In this document: piece after piece, positions 1-12,159 of the stretch
How positions within the stretch are numbered: the first letter of the stretch is position 1
How the letters are laid out: every line of letters begins with the position of its first letter
From: Hyperoodon ampullatus
Taxonomy: Eukaryota > Chordata > Mammalia > Artiodactyla > Ziphiidae
Length of the DNA stretch: 64,000 nucleotides
Assembly: GCA_949752795.1 (NCBI GenBank)
Contig: CATKHW010000549.1
Coordinates: 1-64,000 of the forward strand
Direction: 5' to 3'
Program-made: the position numbers and the translations under genes
The notes under the pieces: generated by a model
The model's database searches: none
Seen by the model: the letters and a program-made list of their open reading frames with translations, nothing else
Told to the model about the DNA's origin: nothing

Positions 1-32
1 CCCAACCACCGGGAACCAGTATAGGTCCTGAA

Positions 33-44
33 CCAAAATTTTGG
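33..44. repeat. 12 bp palindrome CCAAAATTTTGG (example in monomer 1)
   Basis: A perfect short palindrome present in most monomers about 33 bp after my monomer start. It is broken to CCAAAGTTTTGG in C monomers 10, 13 and 16. No function is assigned. Confidence 0.7.
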
Positions 45-270
45 ACTTGCAGTCAGCTCACCAAAAACGAGTTGAAAAATGGAGCTCAGGGGCACAGCCA
101 TTCACAAACTGGCCGAGTAATAAAGGACAACTATCGTCCAAAAATCTGTTGAGGGAAGGCAACGAGGCGGACTTGAAAGCGAGGCAGAATAGCAGGAAAC
201 AGATTTCAAGAGGTACGTTGGAATCGCCTTTAAAGCACAGGAAGAGGGGCACAACTTCGACAATGATGCA

Positions 271-344
271 CTTGGCCAAAAAGGGCGTATGCGTTTTCTC
301 CTGAATATATTCAGGAGAAAACGCATACGCCCTTTTTGGCCAAG
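271..344. repeat. Perfect 74 bp palindrome (monomer 1, type example)
   Basis: Arms 271-307 and 308-344 are exact reverse complements with no spacer; the centre is GAATATATTC. The outer parts are CTTGGCC and GGCCAAG. Each arm holds several CpG dinucleotides (GGGCGTATGCG and its complement). Such a sequence can extrude as a cruciform or, in RNA or single-stranded DNA, fold into a hairpin of up to 37 base pairs. A role is not demonstrated. Confidence 0.97.
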
Positions 345-1202
345 CAAGCAAGCGGGCAATGCAAATCTGGACTACAAAGAAGTATCACTTCCCACCGGTC
401 TAAAGCGACATCCACAAAATGTGTAAAAACCAGAAAGGCAAGACAGGCCCTGGAGAACAGGGAGCCTTGTTATGCTGATGGGCGGGATGTAAATTGCCAA
501 CTGCCTCTATGGAGGAGTGCATTGTGTTCCCTAAAAGAAGTAAACAACAGAGCTACAGAGCCAAGGGCATTTCCAGTCTAGGGAATATACCTTGGGAAAA
601 CTGAAAATCAATAAGACAGAGCCACCCCAAAGTTTAGGGCTGCACTGCTTACAAGGACCTCAACTTGGGTACACCTTAAATATCCCAGGAAATATAAAAA
701 TGGTTCAAAAAATTGTGGTACTTACGTAAGATGGAATATCCCTCAGCCATGAAATCAATGTCATAAGACCAGTAGCAGCAAAATGGGTGGATTCAGGTAC
801 GATGATTCTAAGTGAAATAAGTCACACAGAAAAAGAAACTTATCATAAGATATCACTTATGAAGATTCTGTAAACATGGCTACACTTGAACTGAGTTAGG
901 AAAGAGAACAGTGTCTCACATTTAGAAAACATTCTTATGCCTGCTTAAGGGGGAAGGAGAGGTGGGGTGATGCATAAAACCAGAGTTTGATATAAGCACA
1001 GGTACCGTTTCCAAAACCAACTATGGAATAGACAAGACCTACACCGTCCTCAGCGAAAGGGACTCAAAACCCCATATTTCCCTCAGAGGAATATATCTGA
1101 CTAGTAAGAATCTTAAAACCTATGTATTGATATGTCTCCGTAAGGGAATCAAGTGTGTCTAGACTGGCATAAACATGGCAGCGAGAATCAGCTCAAACCC
1201 AC

Positions 1203-1210
1203 TATAAAAA
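1203..1210 (+). promoter_or_regulatory. TATA-like TATAAAAA motif (example in monomer 1)
   Basis: CACTATAAAAAGG recurs once in almost every monomer; it is altered to CTATAGAAAGG in monomer 8. It resembles a TATA box and could support satellite transcription. There is no independent promoter evidence, and a chance match in AT-rich repeat DNA is quite possible. Confidence 0.2.
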
Positions 1211-1738
1211 GGAGTTTCAAAAACAAAACAAAAAACTGGGAAATTCTTTACAATTCCTTCAGGGTCTCTGATGAAACCTGGAATGACCCTATCTACAATG
1301 ACAGCTGGATGTGGCATAACGAGGGACACTTGGGACTGAGACGATTGGTGAGATTGGATGAGCATATGCAGACCCTTTAAAGCACAAATGCCTGGCACCC
1401 ATTCCATGGGTCCCAACTCTCCAGGTTGAAGGGAATATTACTACAGCTATAACATGTACGGGAAACCTAGAGAACGGACACACTGTGAATACGAAAGGTT
1501 TCTAAAACTCAACGAATAGTCCCTGTCCTGGTGCTCTGGTTTGACTTTCCATCTTCTTTACTATCAACCTCCCAACTTGGAGAGACAGCCCCTTTAACCT
1601 CCTGGATCGCACAGGTTGCCAATTTGGCAGAGGATGAAAGGGAAGAGGGAGAACCAATGAGAGAGTAGCTGTTAGGCATTTGGACGGTCACATATCACTG
1701 GAATTTCCCGGCAGGAAGAAGAATTAAGCAAAGTCTCA

Positions 1739-3473
1739 GCCACCCACCGGGAACCAGTATAGGTCCTGAACCAAAATTTTGGACTTGCGGTCCGCTCATC
1801 AAAAACGAGTTGAAAAATGGAGCTCAGGGGCACAGCAATTCACAAACTGGCCGAGTAATAAAGGACAACTATCGTCCAAAAATCTGTTGAGGGAAGGCAA
1901 CGAGGCGGACTTGAAAGCGAGTCAGAATAGCAGGAAACTGATTTCAAGAGGTACGTTGGAATCGCCTTTAAAGCACAGGAAGAGGGGCACAACTTCGACA
2001 ATGATGCACTTGGCCAAAAAGGGCTTATGCGTTTTCTCCTGAATATATTCAGGAGAAAACACATACGCCCTTTTTGGCCAAGCAAGCAACGGGCAATGCA
2101 AATCTGCACTACAAAGACGTATCACTTCCCACCGGTAAAAGGGACATCCACAAAATGTGTAAAATCCAGAAAGGCAAGACAGGCCCTGGAGAACAGGGAG
2201 CCTTGTTATGCTGATGGGCGGGATGTAAATTGCCAACTGCCTCTCTGGAGGAGTGCATTGTGTTCCCTAAAACAAGTAAACAACAGAGCTACAGAGCCAA
2301 GGGCACTTCCAGTCTAGGGAATATTCCTTGGGAAAACTGAAAATCAATAAGACAGAGCCACCCCAAAATTTAGGGCTGCACTGCTTACAAGGACCTCAAC
2401 TTGGGTACACCTTAAATATCCCAGGAAATATAAAAATGGTTCAAAAAATTGTGGTACTTACGTACGATGGAATATCCCTCAGCCATGAAATCAATGTCAT
2501 AAGACCAGTAGCAGCAAAATGGGTGGATTCAGGTACGATGATTCTAAGTGAAATAAGTCACACAGAAAAAGAAACTTATCATAAGATATCACTTATGAAG
2601 ATCCTGTACACATGGCTACACTTGAACTGAGTTAGGAAAGAGAACAGTGTCTCACATTTAGAAAACACTCTTATGCCTGCTTAAGGGGGAAGGAGAGGTG
2701 GGGTGATGCATAAAACCAGAGTTTGATATAAGCACAGGTACTGTTCCAAAAACCAACTATGGAATAGAAAAGACCTACACCTTCCTCAGTGAAAGGGACT
2801 CAAAACCCCATATTTCCCGCAGAGGAATATATCTGACTAGTAAGAATCTTAAAACCTATGTATTGATATGTCTCCGTAAGGGAATCAAGTGTGTCTAGAC
2901 AGGCATAAACATGGCAGCGAGAATCAGCTCAAACCCAGTATAAAAAGGAATTTCAAAAACAAAACAAAAAAACTAGGAAATTCTTTACAATTCCTTCAGG
3001 GTCTCTGATGAAACCTGGAATGACCCTATCTACAAACAGCTGGATGTGGCATAAGGCTGGACACTTGGGACTGAGAGGATTGGTGAGATTGGGTGAGCAA
3101 ATGCAGACCCTTTAAAGCAATAATGCATGGCACCCATTCCATGGGTCCCAACTCTCCAGGTTGAAGGGAATATTACTACAGTTATAACATGTACGGCAAA
3201 CCTAGAGAACGGACACACTGTGAATATGAAAGGTTTCTAAAACTCAACGAATAGTCCCTCTCCTGGTGCTCCGGTTTGACTTTCCATCTGCTTTACTATC
3301 AACCTCCCAACTTGGAGAGACAGCCCCTTTAACCTCCTGGTTCGCACAGGTTGCCAATTTGGCAGAGGATGAAAGGGAAGAGGGAGAACCAATGAGAGAG
3401 TAGCTGTTAGGCATTTGGACGGGCACATATCACTGGAATTTACCGGCAGGAAGAAGAATTAAGCAAAGTCTCA
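1739..3473 (+). repeat. Satellite monomer 2 (1,735 bp, class C)
   Basis: Class C is recognised by a one-base deletion after the palindrome (GGTAAAAGGG instead of GGTCAAAAGGG) and by GACGTATCAC instead of GAAGTATCAC. This copy also lacks one G just after the palindrome (AAGCAACGGGC) and two bases near 3033 (CTACAAACAGC), which accounts for its short length. The palindrome is centred at 2045/2046 and has two arm mismatches. Confidence 0.94.
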
Positions 3474-5210
3474 GCCACCCACCGGGAACCAGTATAGGTC
3501 CTGAACTAAAATTTTGGACTTGCGGTCAGCTCACCAAACACGAGTTGAATAATGGAGCTCAGGGGCACAGCAATTCACAAACTGGCCGAGTAATAACGGA
3601 AAACTATCGTCCAAAAATCTGTTGAGGGAAGGCAACGAGGCGGACCTGAAAGCGAGGCAGAATAGCAGGAAACAGATTTCAAGAGGTACGTTGGAATCGC
3701 CTTTAAAGCACAGGAAGAGGGGCCCAACTTCGACAATGATGCACTTGGCCAAAAAGGGCGTATGCGTTTTCTCCTGAATATATTCAGGAGAAAACGCATA
3801 CGCCCTTTTTGGCCAAGCAAGCAAGCGGGCAATGCAAATCTGCACTACAAAGAAGTATCACTTCCCACCGGTCAAAAGGGACATCCACAAAATGTGTAAA
3901 AACCAGAAAGGCAAGACAGGCCCTGGAGAACAGGGAGCCTTGTTATGCTGATGGGCGGGATGTAAATTGCCAACTGCCTCTCTGGAGGAGTGCATTGTGT
4001 TCCCTAAAACAAGTAAACAACGGAGCTACAGAGCCAAGGGCACTTCCAGTCTAGGGAATATACCTTGGGAAAACTGAAAATCAATAAGACAGAGCCACCC
4101 CAAAATTTAGGGCTGCACTGCTTACAAGGACCTCAACTTGGGTACACCTTAAATATCCCAGGAAATATAAAAATGGTTCAGAAAATTGTGGTACTTACGT
4201 ACGATGGAATATCCCTCAGCCATGAAATCAATGTCATAAGACCAGTAGCAGCCAAATGGGTGGATTCAGGTACGATGATCCTAAGTGAAATAAGTCACAC
4301 AGAAAAAGAAACTTATCATAAGATATCACTTATGAAGGTCCTGTAAACATGGCTACACTTGAACTGAGTTAGGAAAGAGAACACTGTCTCACATTCAGAA
4401 AACACTCTTATGCCTGCTTAAGGGGGAAGGAGAGTTGGGGTGCTGCATAAAACCAGAGTTTAATATAAGCACAGGTACTGTTCCAAAAACCAACTATGGA
4501 ATAGACAAGACCTACACCTTCGTCAGTGAAAGGGACTCAAAACACCATATTTCCCGCAGAGGATTATATCTGACTAGTAATAATCTTAAAACCTATATAT
4601 TGATATGTCTCCGTAAGGGAATCAAGTGTGTCTAGACTGGCATAAACATGGCAGCGAGAATCAGCTCAAACCCACTATAAAAAGAGTTTCAAAAACAAAA
4701 CAAAAAACTGGGAAATTCTTTACAATTCCTTCAGGGTCTCTGATGAAACCTGGAATGACCATATCTACAATGACAGCTGGATGTGGCATAAGGAGGGACA
4801 CTTGGGACTGAGACGATTGGTGAGATTGGGTGAGCAAATGCAGACCCTTTAAAGCAGAAATGGTTGGCACCCATTCCATGGGTCCCAACTGTCCAGGTTG
4901 AAGGGAATATTACTACAGCTATAACATGTACGGGAAACCTAGAGAACAGACACACTGTGAATACGAAAGGTTTCTAAAACTCAACGAATAGTCCCTGTCC
5001 TGGTGCTCTGGTTTGACTTTCCATCTGCTTTACTATCAACCTCCCAACTTGGAGAGACAGCCCCTTTAACCTCCTGGTTCGCATAGGTTGCCGATTTAGC
5101 AGAGGATGAAAGGGAAGAGGGAGAACCAATGAGAGAGTAGCTGTTAGGCATTTGGACGGGCACATATCACTGGAATTTCCTGGCAGGAAGAAGAATTAAG
5201 CAAAGTCTCA
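3474..5210 (+). repeat. Satellite monomer 3 (1,737 bp, A-like, twin of monomer 6)
   Basis: It has a perfect palindrome at 3744-3817. It shares with monomer 6, exactly 5,212 bp downstream, the rare variant GTTGGGGTGCTGCAT near 4435 and TTTAATATAAGC just after it. This places the two in the same slot of an old three-monomer repeat. Confidence 0.94.
3744..3817. repeat. Perfect 74 bp palindrome (monomer 3)
   Basis: Same sequence as in monomer 1; arms meet at 3780/3781 with no mismatch. Confidence 0.96.
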
Positions 5211-6947
5211 GCCACCCACCGGGAACCAGTATAGGTCCCGAACCAAAATTTTGGACTTGCGGTCCGCTCACCAAAAACGAGTTGAAAAATTGAGCTCAGG
5301 GGCACAACAATTCACAAACTGGCCGAGTAATAAAGGACAACTATCGTACAAAAATCTGTTGATTGAAGGCAACGAGACGGACTTGAAAGCGAGGCAGAAT
5401 AGCAGGAAACAGATTTCAAGAGGTACGTAGGAATCGCCGTTAAAGCACAGGAAGAGGGGCACAACTTCGACAATGATGCACTTGGCCAAAATGGGCGTAT
5501 GCGTTTTCTCCTGAATATATTCAGGAGAAAACGCATACGGCCTTTTTGGCCAAGCAAGCAAGCGGGCAATGCAAATCTGCACTACAAAGAAGTATCACTT
5601 CCCACCGGTCAAATGGGACATCCACAAAATGTGTAAAAACTAGAAAGGTAAGACAGGCCCTGGAGAACAGGGAGCCTTGTTATGCTGATGGGTGGGATGT
5701 AAATTGCCAACTGCCTCTCTGGAGGAGTGCATTGTGTTCCCTAAAACAAGTAAACAACAGAGCTACAGAGCCAAGGGCACTTCCAGTATAGGGAATATAC
5801 CTTGGGAAAACTGAAAATCAATAAGACAGAGCCACCCCAAAATTTAGGGCTGCACTGCTTACAAGGACCACAACTTGGGTACACCTTAAATATCCCAGGA
5901 AATATAAAAATGGTTCAAAAAATTGTGGTACTTACGTACGATGGAATATCCCTCAGCCATGAAATCAATGTCATAAGACAAGTAGCAGCAAAATGGGTGG
6001 ATTCAGGTATGATGATTCTAAGTGAAATAAGTCACAGAAAAAAAGAAACTTATCATAAGATATCACTTATGAAGATCCTGTAAACATGGCTACACTTGAA
6101 CTGAGTTAGGAAAGAGAACAGTGTCTCGCATTTAGAAAACACTCTTATGCCTGCTTAAGGGGGAAGGAGAGGTGGGGTGATGCATAAAACCAGAGTTTGA
6201 TATAAGCACAGGTACCGTTCTAAAACCAACTATGGAATAGACATGACCTACACCTTCCTCAGTGAAAGGGACTTAAAACACCATATTTCCCGCAGAGGAA
6301 TATATCTGACTAGTAAGAATCTTAAAACCTATGTATTGATATGTCTCCGTAAGGGAATCAAGTGTGTCTAGACTGGCATAAACATGGCAGCGAGAGTCAG
6401 CTCAAACCCACTATAAAAAGGAATTTCAAAAACAAAACAATAAAACTGGGAAATTCTTTACAATTCCTTCAGGGTCTCTGATGAAACCTGGAATGACCCT
6501 ATCTACAACGACAGCTGGATGTGGCATAAGGCTGGACACTTGGGACTGACAGTATTGGTGAGATTGGGTGAGCAAATGCAGACCCTTTAAAGAACAAATG
6601 CCTGGCACCCATTCCATGGGTCCCAACTATCCAGGTTGAAGGGAATATTACTACAGCTATAACATGTACGGGAAACCTAGAGAACGGACACACTGTGAAT
6701 ACGAAAGTTTCTAAAACTCAACGAATAGTCCCTCTCCTGGTGCTCCGGTTTGACTTTCCATCTGCTTTACTATCAACCTCCTAACTTGGAGAGACAGCCC
6801 CTTTAACCTCCTGGTTCGCACAGGTTGCCAATTTGGCAGAGGATGAAAGAGAAGAGGGAGAACCAATGAGAGAGTAGCTGTTAGGCACTTGGACGGGGAC
6901 ATATCACTGTAATTTCCCAGCAGGAAGAAGAATTAACCAAAGTCTCA
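5211..6947 (+). repeat. Satellite monomer 4 (1,737 bp)
   Basis: The palindrome is centred at 5517/5518 and imperfect: the left arm has AAAATGGGCG and the right arm has CATACGGCC. Private changes include GGTGGGATGT near 5691 and a reduced CCGTTCTAAAACC near 6216. Confidence 0.94.
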
Positions 6948-8685
6948 GCCCCCCACCGGGAACAAGCATAGGTCCTGAACCAAAATTTTGGACTTGCGGT
7001 CAGCTCACCAAAAACGAGTTGAAAAATGGAGCTCAGGGGCACAGCAATTCACAAACTGGCCGAGTAATAAAGCACAACTATCGTCCAAAAATCTGTTGAG
7101 GGAAGGCAACGAGGCAGACTTGAAAGCGAGGCAGAAAAGCAGGAAACAGATTTCAAGAGGTACGTTGGAATCGCCTTTAAAGCACAGGAAGAGGGGCACA
7201 ACTTCGACAATGATGCACTTGGCCAAAAAGGGCGTATGCGTTTTCTCCTAAATATATTCAGGAGAAAACACATACGCCCTTTTTGGCCAAGCAAGCAAGC
7301 CGGCAATGCAAATCTGCACTACAAAGACGTATCACTTACCACCGGTAAAAGGGACATCCAAAAAATGTGTAAAATCCAGAAAGGCAAGACAGGCCCTGGA
7401 GAACATGGAGCCTTGTTATGCTGATGGGCGGGATGTAAATTGCCAACTGCCTCTCTGGAGGAGTGCATTGTGTTCCCTAAAACAAGTAAACAACAGAGCT
7501 ACAGAGCCAAGGGCACTTCCAGTCTAGGGAATATTCCTTGGGAAAACTGAAAATCAATAAGACAGAGCCACTGCAAAATTTAGGGCTGCACTGCTTACAA
7601 GGACCTCAACTTGTGTACACATTAAATATCCCAGGAAATATAAAAATGGTTCAGAAAATTGCGGTACTTACGTACGATGGAATATCCCTCAGCCATGAAA
7701 TCAATGTCATAAGACCAGTAGCAGCAAAATGGGTGGATTCAGGTACGATGATTCTAAGTGAAATAAGTCACACAGAAAAATAAACTTATCATAAGATATC
7801 ACTTATGAAGATCCTGTAAACATGGCTACACTTGAACTGAGTTAGGAAAGAGAACAGTGTCTCACATTTAGAAAACACTCTTATGCCTGCTTAAGGGGGA
7901 AGGAGAGGTGGGGTGATGCATAAATCCAGAGTGTGATATAAGGACAGGTACCGTTCCAAAAACCATCTATGGAATAGACAAGACCTACACCTTCCTCAGT
8001 GAAAGGGACTCAAAACCCCATATTTCCCTCAGAGGAATATATCTGACTAGTAAGAATCTTAAAACCTATGTATTGATATGTCTCCGTAAGGGAATCAAGT
8101 GTGTCTAGACTGGCATAAACATGGCAGTGAGAATCAGCTCAAACCCACTATAAAAAGGAATTTCAAAAACAAAACAAAAAAACTAGGAAATTCTTTACAA
8201 TTCCTTCAGGGTCTCTGATGAAACCTGGAATGACCTTATCTACAATGACAGCTGGATGTGGCATAAGGAGGGACACTTGGGACTGAGACGATTGGTGAGA
8301 TTGGGTGAGCAAATGCAGACCCTTTAAAGCACAAATGCCTGGCACCCATTCCATGGGTCCCAACTCTCCAGGTTGAAGGGAATATTACTACAGCTATAAC
8401 ATGTACGGGAAACCTAGAGAACGGACACACTGTGAAATCGAAAGGTTTCTAAATCTCAATGAACAGTCCCTCTCCTGGTGCTCCGGTTTGACTTTCCATC
8501 TGCTTTACTATCAACCTCCCAACTTGGAGAGACAGCCCCTTTAACCTCCTGGTTCGCACAGGTTGCCAATTTGGCAGAGGATGAAAGGGAAGAGGGAGAA
8601 CCAATGAGAGATTAGCTGTTAGGCATTTGGACGGTCACATATCACTGTAATTTCCCGGCAGGAAGAAGAATTAACCAAAGTCTCA
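6948..8685 (+). repeat. Satellite monomer 5 (1,738 bp, class C 5' part, B-like 3' part)
   Basis: The 5' part has the class C one-base deletion after the palindrome. The 3' part has the AACTAGGAAATTC and GACCTTATCTAC variants seen in monomers 7, 9, 12 and 15. The palindrome, centred at 7254/7255, has mismatches CTCCTAAAT and AACACAT. The recurring open frame is cut by a TAA near 7781. It closely matches monomer 7 at an offset of about 3,474 bp. Confidence 0.94.
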
Positions 8686-10422
8686 ACCACCCACCGGGAA
8701 CCAGTATAGGTCCTGAACCAAAATGTTGGACTTGCGGTCAGCTCACCAAAAACGAGTTGAAAAATGGAGCTCAGGGGCACAGCAATTCACAAACTGGCCG
8801 AGTAATAAAGGACAACTATCGTCCAAATATCTGTTGAGGGAAGGCAACGAGGTGGACTTGAATGCGAGGCAGAATAGCAGGAAACAGATTTCAAGAGGTA
8901 CGTTGGAATCGCCTTTAAAGCACAGGAAGAGGTGCCCAAATTCGACAATGATGCACTTGGCCAAAAAGGGCGTATGCGTTTTCTCCTGAATATATTCAGG
9001 AGAAAACGCATACGCCCTTTTTGGCCAAGCAAGCAAGCGGGCAATGCAAATCTGCACTACAAAGAAGTATCACTTCCCACCTGTCAAAAGGGACGTCCAC
9101 AAAATGTGTAAAAACCAGAAAGGCAAGCCAGGCCCTGGAGAACAGGGAGCCTTGTTATGCTGATGGGCGGGATGTAAATTGCCAACTGCCTCTCTGGAGG
9201 AGTGCATTGTGTTACCTAAAACAAGTAAACAACGGAGCTACAGAGCCAAGGGCACTTCCAGTCTAGGGAATATACCTTGGGAAAACTGAAAATCAATAAG
9301 ACAGAGCCACCCCAAAATTTAGGGCTGCACTGCTTACAAGGACCTCAACTTGGGTACACCTTAAATATCCCAGGAAATATAAAAATGTTTCAGAAAATTG
9401 TGGTACTTACGTACGATGGAATATCCCTCAGCCATGAAATCAATGTCATAAGACCAGTAGCAGCAAAATGGGTGGATTCAGGTACGATGATTCTAAGTGA
9501 AATAAGTCACACAGAAAAAGAAACTTATCATAAGATATCACTTATGAAGATCCTGTAAACATGCCTACACTTGAACTGAGTTAGGAAAGAGAACAGTGTC
9601 TCACATTTAGAAAACACTCTTATGCCTGCTTAAGGGGGAAGGAGAGTTGGGGTGCTGCATAAAACCAGAGTTTAATATAAGCACAGGTACTGTTCCAAAA
9701 ACCAACTATGGAAGAGACAAGACCTACACCTTCCTCAGTGAAAGGGACTCAAAACCCCATATTTCCCGCAGAGGAATATATCTGACTAGTAAGAATCTTA
9801 AAACCTATATATTGATATGTCTCCATAAGGGAATCAAGTGTGTCTAGACTGGCATAAACATGGCAGCGAGAATCAGCTCAAACCCACTATAAAAAGGAGT
9901 TTCAAAAAAAAACAAAAAACTGGGAAATTCTTTACAATTCCTTCAGGGTCTCTGATGAAACCTGGAATGACCCTATCTACAGTGACAGCTGGATGTGGCA
10001 TAACGAGCGACACTTGGGACTGAGATGAATGGTGAGATTGGGTGAGCAAATGCAGACCCTTTAAAGCACAAATGCCTGGCACCCATTCCATGGGTCCCAA
10101 CTCTCCAGGTTGAAAGGAATATTACCACAGCTATAACATGTACGGGAAACCTAGAGAACGGACACACTGTGAATACGAAAGGTTTCTAAAACTCAACGAA
10201 TAGTCCTTGTCCTGGTGCTCTGGTTTGACTTTCCATCTGCTTTACTATCAACCTCCCAACATGGAGAGACAGCCCCTTTAACCTCCTGGTTCGCACAGGT
10301 TGCCAATTTGGCAGAGGATGAAAGAGAAGAGGGAGAACCAATGAGAGAGTAGCTGTTAGGCATTTGGACGGGCACATATCACTGTAATTTCCCGGCAGGA
10401 AGAAGAATTAACCAAAGTCTCA
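8686..10422 (+). repeat. Satellite monomer 6 (1,737 bp, A-like, twin of monomer 3)
   Basis: It has a perfect palindrome at 8956-9029. It shares the GTTGGGGTGCTGCAT variant (near 9647) with monomer 3. The A-rich tract near 9903 reads as a longer pure A run (TTTCAAAAAAAAACAAAAAAC) than in other copies, showing local length instability. Confidence 0.94.
8956..9029. repeat. Perfect 74 bp palindrome (monomer 6)
   Basis: Arms meet at 8992/8993; no mismatch, although the flanking CCCAAATTCGACAATG is altered. Confidence 0.96.
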
Positions 10423-12159
10423 GCCCCCCACCGGGAAACAGCATAGGTCCTGAACCAAAATTTTGGACTTGTGGTCAGCTCACCAAAAACGAGTTGAAAT
10501 ATGGAGCTCAGGGGCACAGCAATTCACAAACTGGCCGAGTAATAAAGGACAACTATCGTCTAAAAATCTGTTGAGGGAAGGCAACGAGGCGGACTTGAAA
10601 GCGAGGCAGAATAGCAGGAAACAGATTTCAAGAGGTACGTTGAAATCACCTTTAAAGCACAGGAAGAGGGGCACAACTTCGACAATGATGCACTTGGCCA
10701 AAAGGGCGTATGCGTTTTCTCCTGAATATATTCAGGAGAAAACGCATACGCCCTTTTTGGCCAAGAAAGCAAGCGAGCAATGCAAATCTGCACTACAAAG
10801 ACGTATCACTTACCACCGGTAAAAGGGACATCCACAAAATGTGTAAAATCCAGAAAGGCAAGACAGGCCCTGGAGAACAGGGAGCCTTGTTATGCTGATG
10901 GGCGGGATGTAAATTGCGAACTGCCTCTCTGGAGGAGTGCATTGTGTTCCCTAAAACAAGTAAACAACAGAGCTACAGAGCCAAGGGCACTTCCAGTCTA
11001 GGGAATATTCCTTGGGAAAACTGAAAATCAATAAGACAGAGCCACCCCAAAATTTAGGGCTGCACTGCTTACAAGGACCTCAACTTGGGTACACCTTAAA
11101 TATCCCAGGAAATATAAAAATGGTTCAGAAAATTGCGGAACTTATGTACGATGGAATATCCCTCAGCCATGAAATCAATGTCATAAGACCAGTAGCAGCA
11201 AAATGGGTGGATTCAGGTACGATGATTCTAAGTGAAATAAGTCACACAGAAAAAGAACCTTATCATAAGATACCACTTATGAAGATCCTGTACACATGGC
11301 TACACTTGAACTGAGTTAGGAAAGAGAACAGTGTCTCACATTTAGAAAACACTCTTATGCCTGCTTAAGGGGGAAGGAGAGCTGGGGTGATGCATAAAAC
11401 CAGAGTGTGATATAAGCACAGGTACCGTTCCAAAAACCAACTATGGAATAGACAAGACCTACACCTTCCTCAGTGAAAGGGACTCAAAACCCCATATTTC
11501 CCTCAGAGGAATATATCTGACTAGTAAGAATCTTAAAACCTATGTATTGATATGTCTCCGTAAGGGAATCAAGTGTGTCTAGACTGGCATAAACATGGCA
11601 GCGAGAATCAGCTCAAACCCACTATAAAAAGGAATTTCAAAAACAAAACAAAAAAACTAGGAAATTCTTTACAATTCCTTCAGGGTCTCTGATGAAACCT
11701 GGAATGACCTTATCTACAATGACAGCTGGATGTGGCATAAGGAGGGACACTTGGGACTGAGACGATTGGTGAGATTGGGTGAGCAAATGCAGACCCTTTA
11801 AAGCACAAATGCCTGGCACCCATTCCATGGGTCCCAACTCTCCAGGTTGAAGGGAATATTACTACAGTTATAACATGTACGGGAAACCTAGAGAACGGAC
11901 ACACTGTGAAATCGAAAGGTTTCTAAAACTCAATGAACAGTCCCTCTCCTGGTGCTCCGGTTTGACTTTCCATCTGCTTTACTATCAACCTCCCAACTTA
12001 GAGAGACAGCCCCTTTAACCTCCTGGTTCGCACAGGTTGCCAATTTGGCAGAGGATGAAAGGGAAGTGGGAGAACCAATGAGAGAGTAGCTGTTAGGCAT
12101 TTGGACGGGCACATATCACTGTAATTTCCCGGCAGGAAGAAGAATTAACCAAAGTCTCA
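10423..12159 (+). repeat. Satellite monomer 7 (1,737 bp, C 5'/B-like 3' mosaic)
   Basis: The 5' part is class C; the 3' part carries the B-class AACTAGGAAATTC and GACCTTATCTAC variants. The left palindrome arm is one A short (GGCCAAAAGGGCG), as in C monomers 10, 13 and 16. It sits directly before a class A monomer, so one monomer slot of the trimer seems to be missing here. Confidence 0.93.

Larger units (their letters stand above)
1..1738 (+). repeat. Satellite monomer 1 (1,738 bp)
   Basis: It carries a perfect 74 bp palindrome (271-344). The frame that is open for 93 codons in most other copies is cut here by TAA at 727-729. Around 1046 it has the CCGTCCTCAGCG variant, otherwise characteristic of the right-end subfamily (after 49.5 kb), which suggests old shared variation or conversion. 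The region just after the palindrome (GGTCTAAAGCGAC, near 398) differs from all other copies. Confidence 0.95.

Noticed and set aside
271..344. Palindrome as a bacterial terminator or CRISPR-like repeat
   Set aside because: The setting is a eukaryotic satellite with no genes. The arms have no spacer loop, and the repeats are 1.74 kb apart with near-identical intervening sequence.
41..359. Overlapping plus- and minus-strand frames of 85-104 codons across the palindrome
   Set aside because: The similar peptides on the two strands are a consequence of the palindrome. Frames shift or end with single-base indels among monomers, and no motif or signal supports coding.
2328..2630. Open frame of about 93 codons after the palindrome, recurring in most monomers
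   Set aside because: It begins at TTG, not ATG, and is broken by TAA in monomer 1 (727), by TAA in monomer 5, by ATATATAAATGG in the class C monomers and by TGA in monomer 27. No protein family is recognisable. Its persistence is explained by high similarity among repeats.
63..3600. Other short inverted repeats, such as ACCCATTCCATGGGT, CCCTGGAGAACAGGG and GCCAATTTGGC
   Set aside because: Stems of 5-6 bp are expected by chance in a 1.7 kb monomer; they are conserved only as much as the rest of the repeat.
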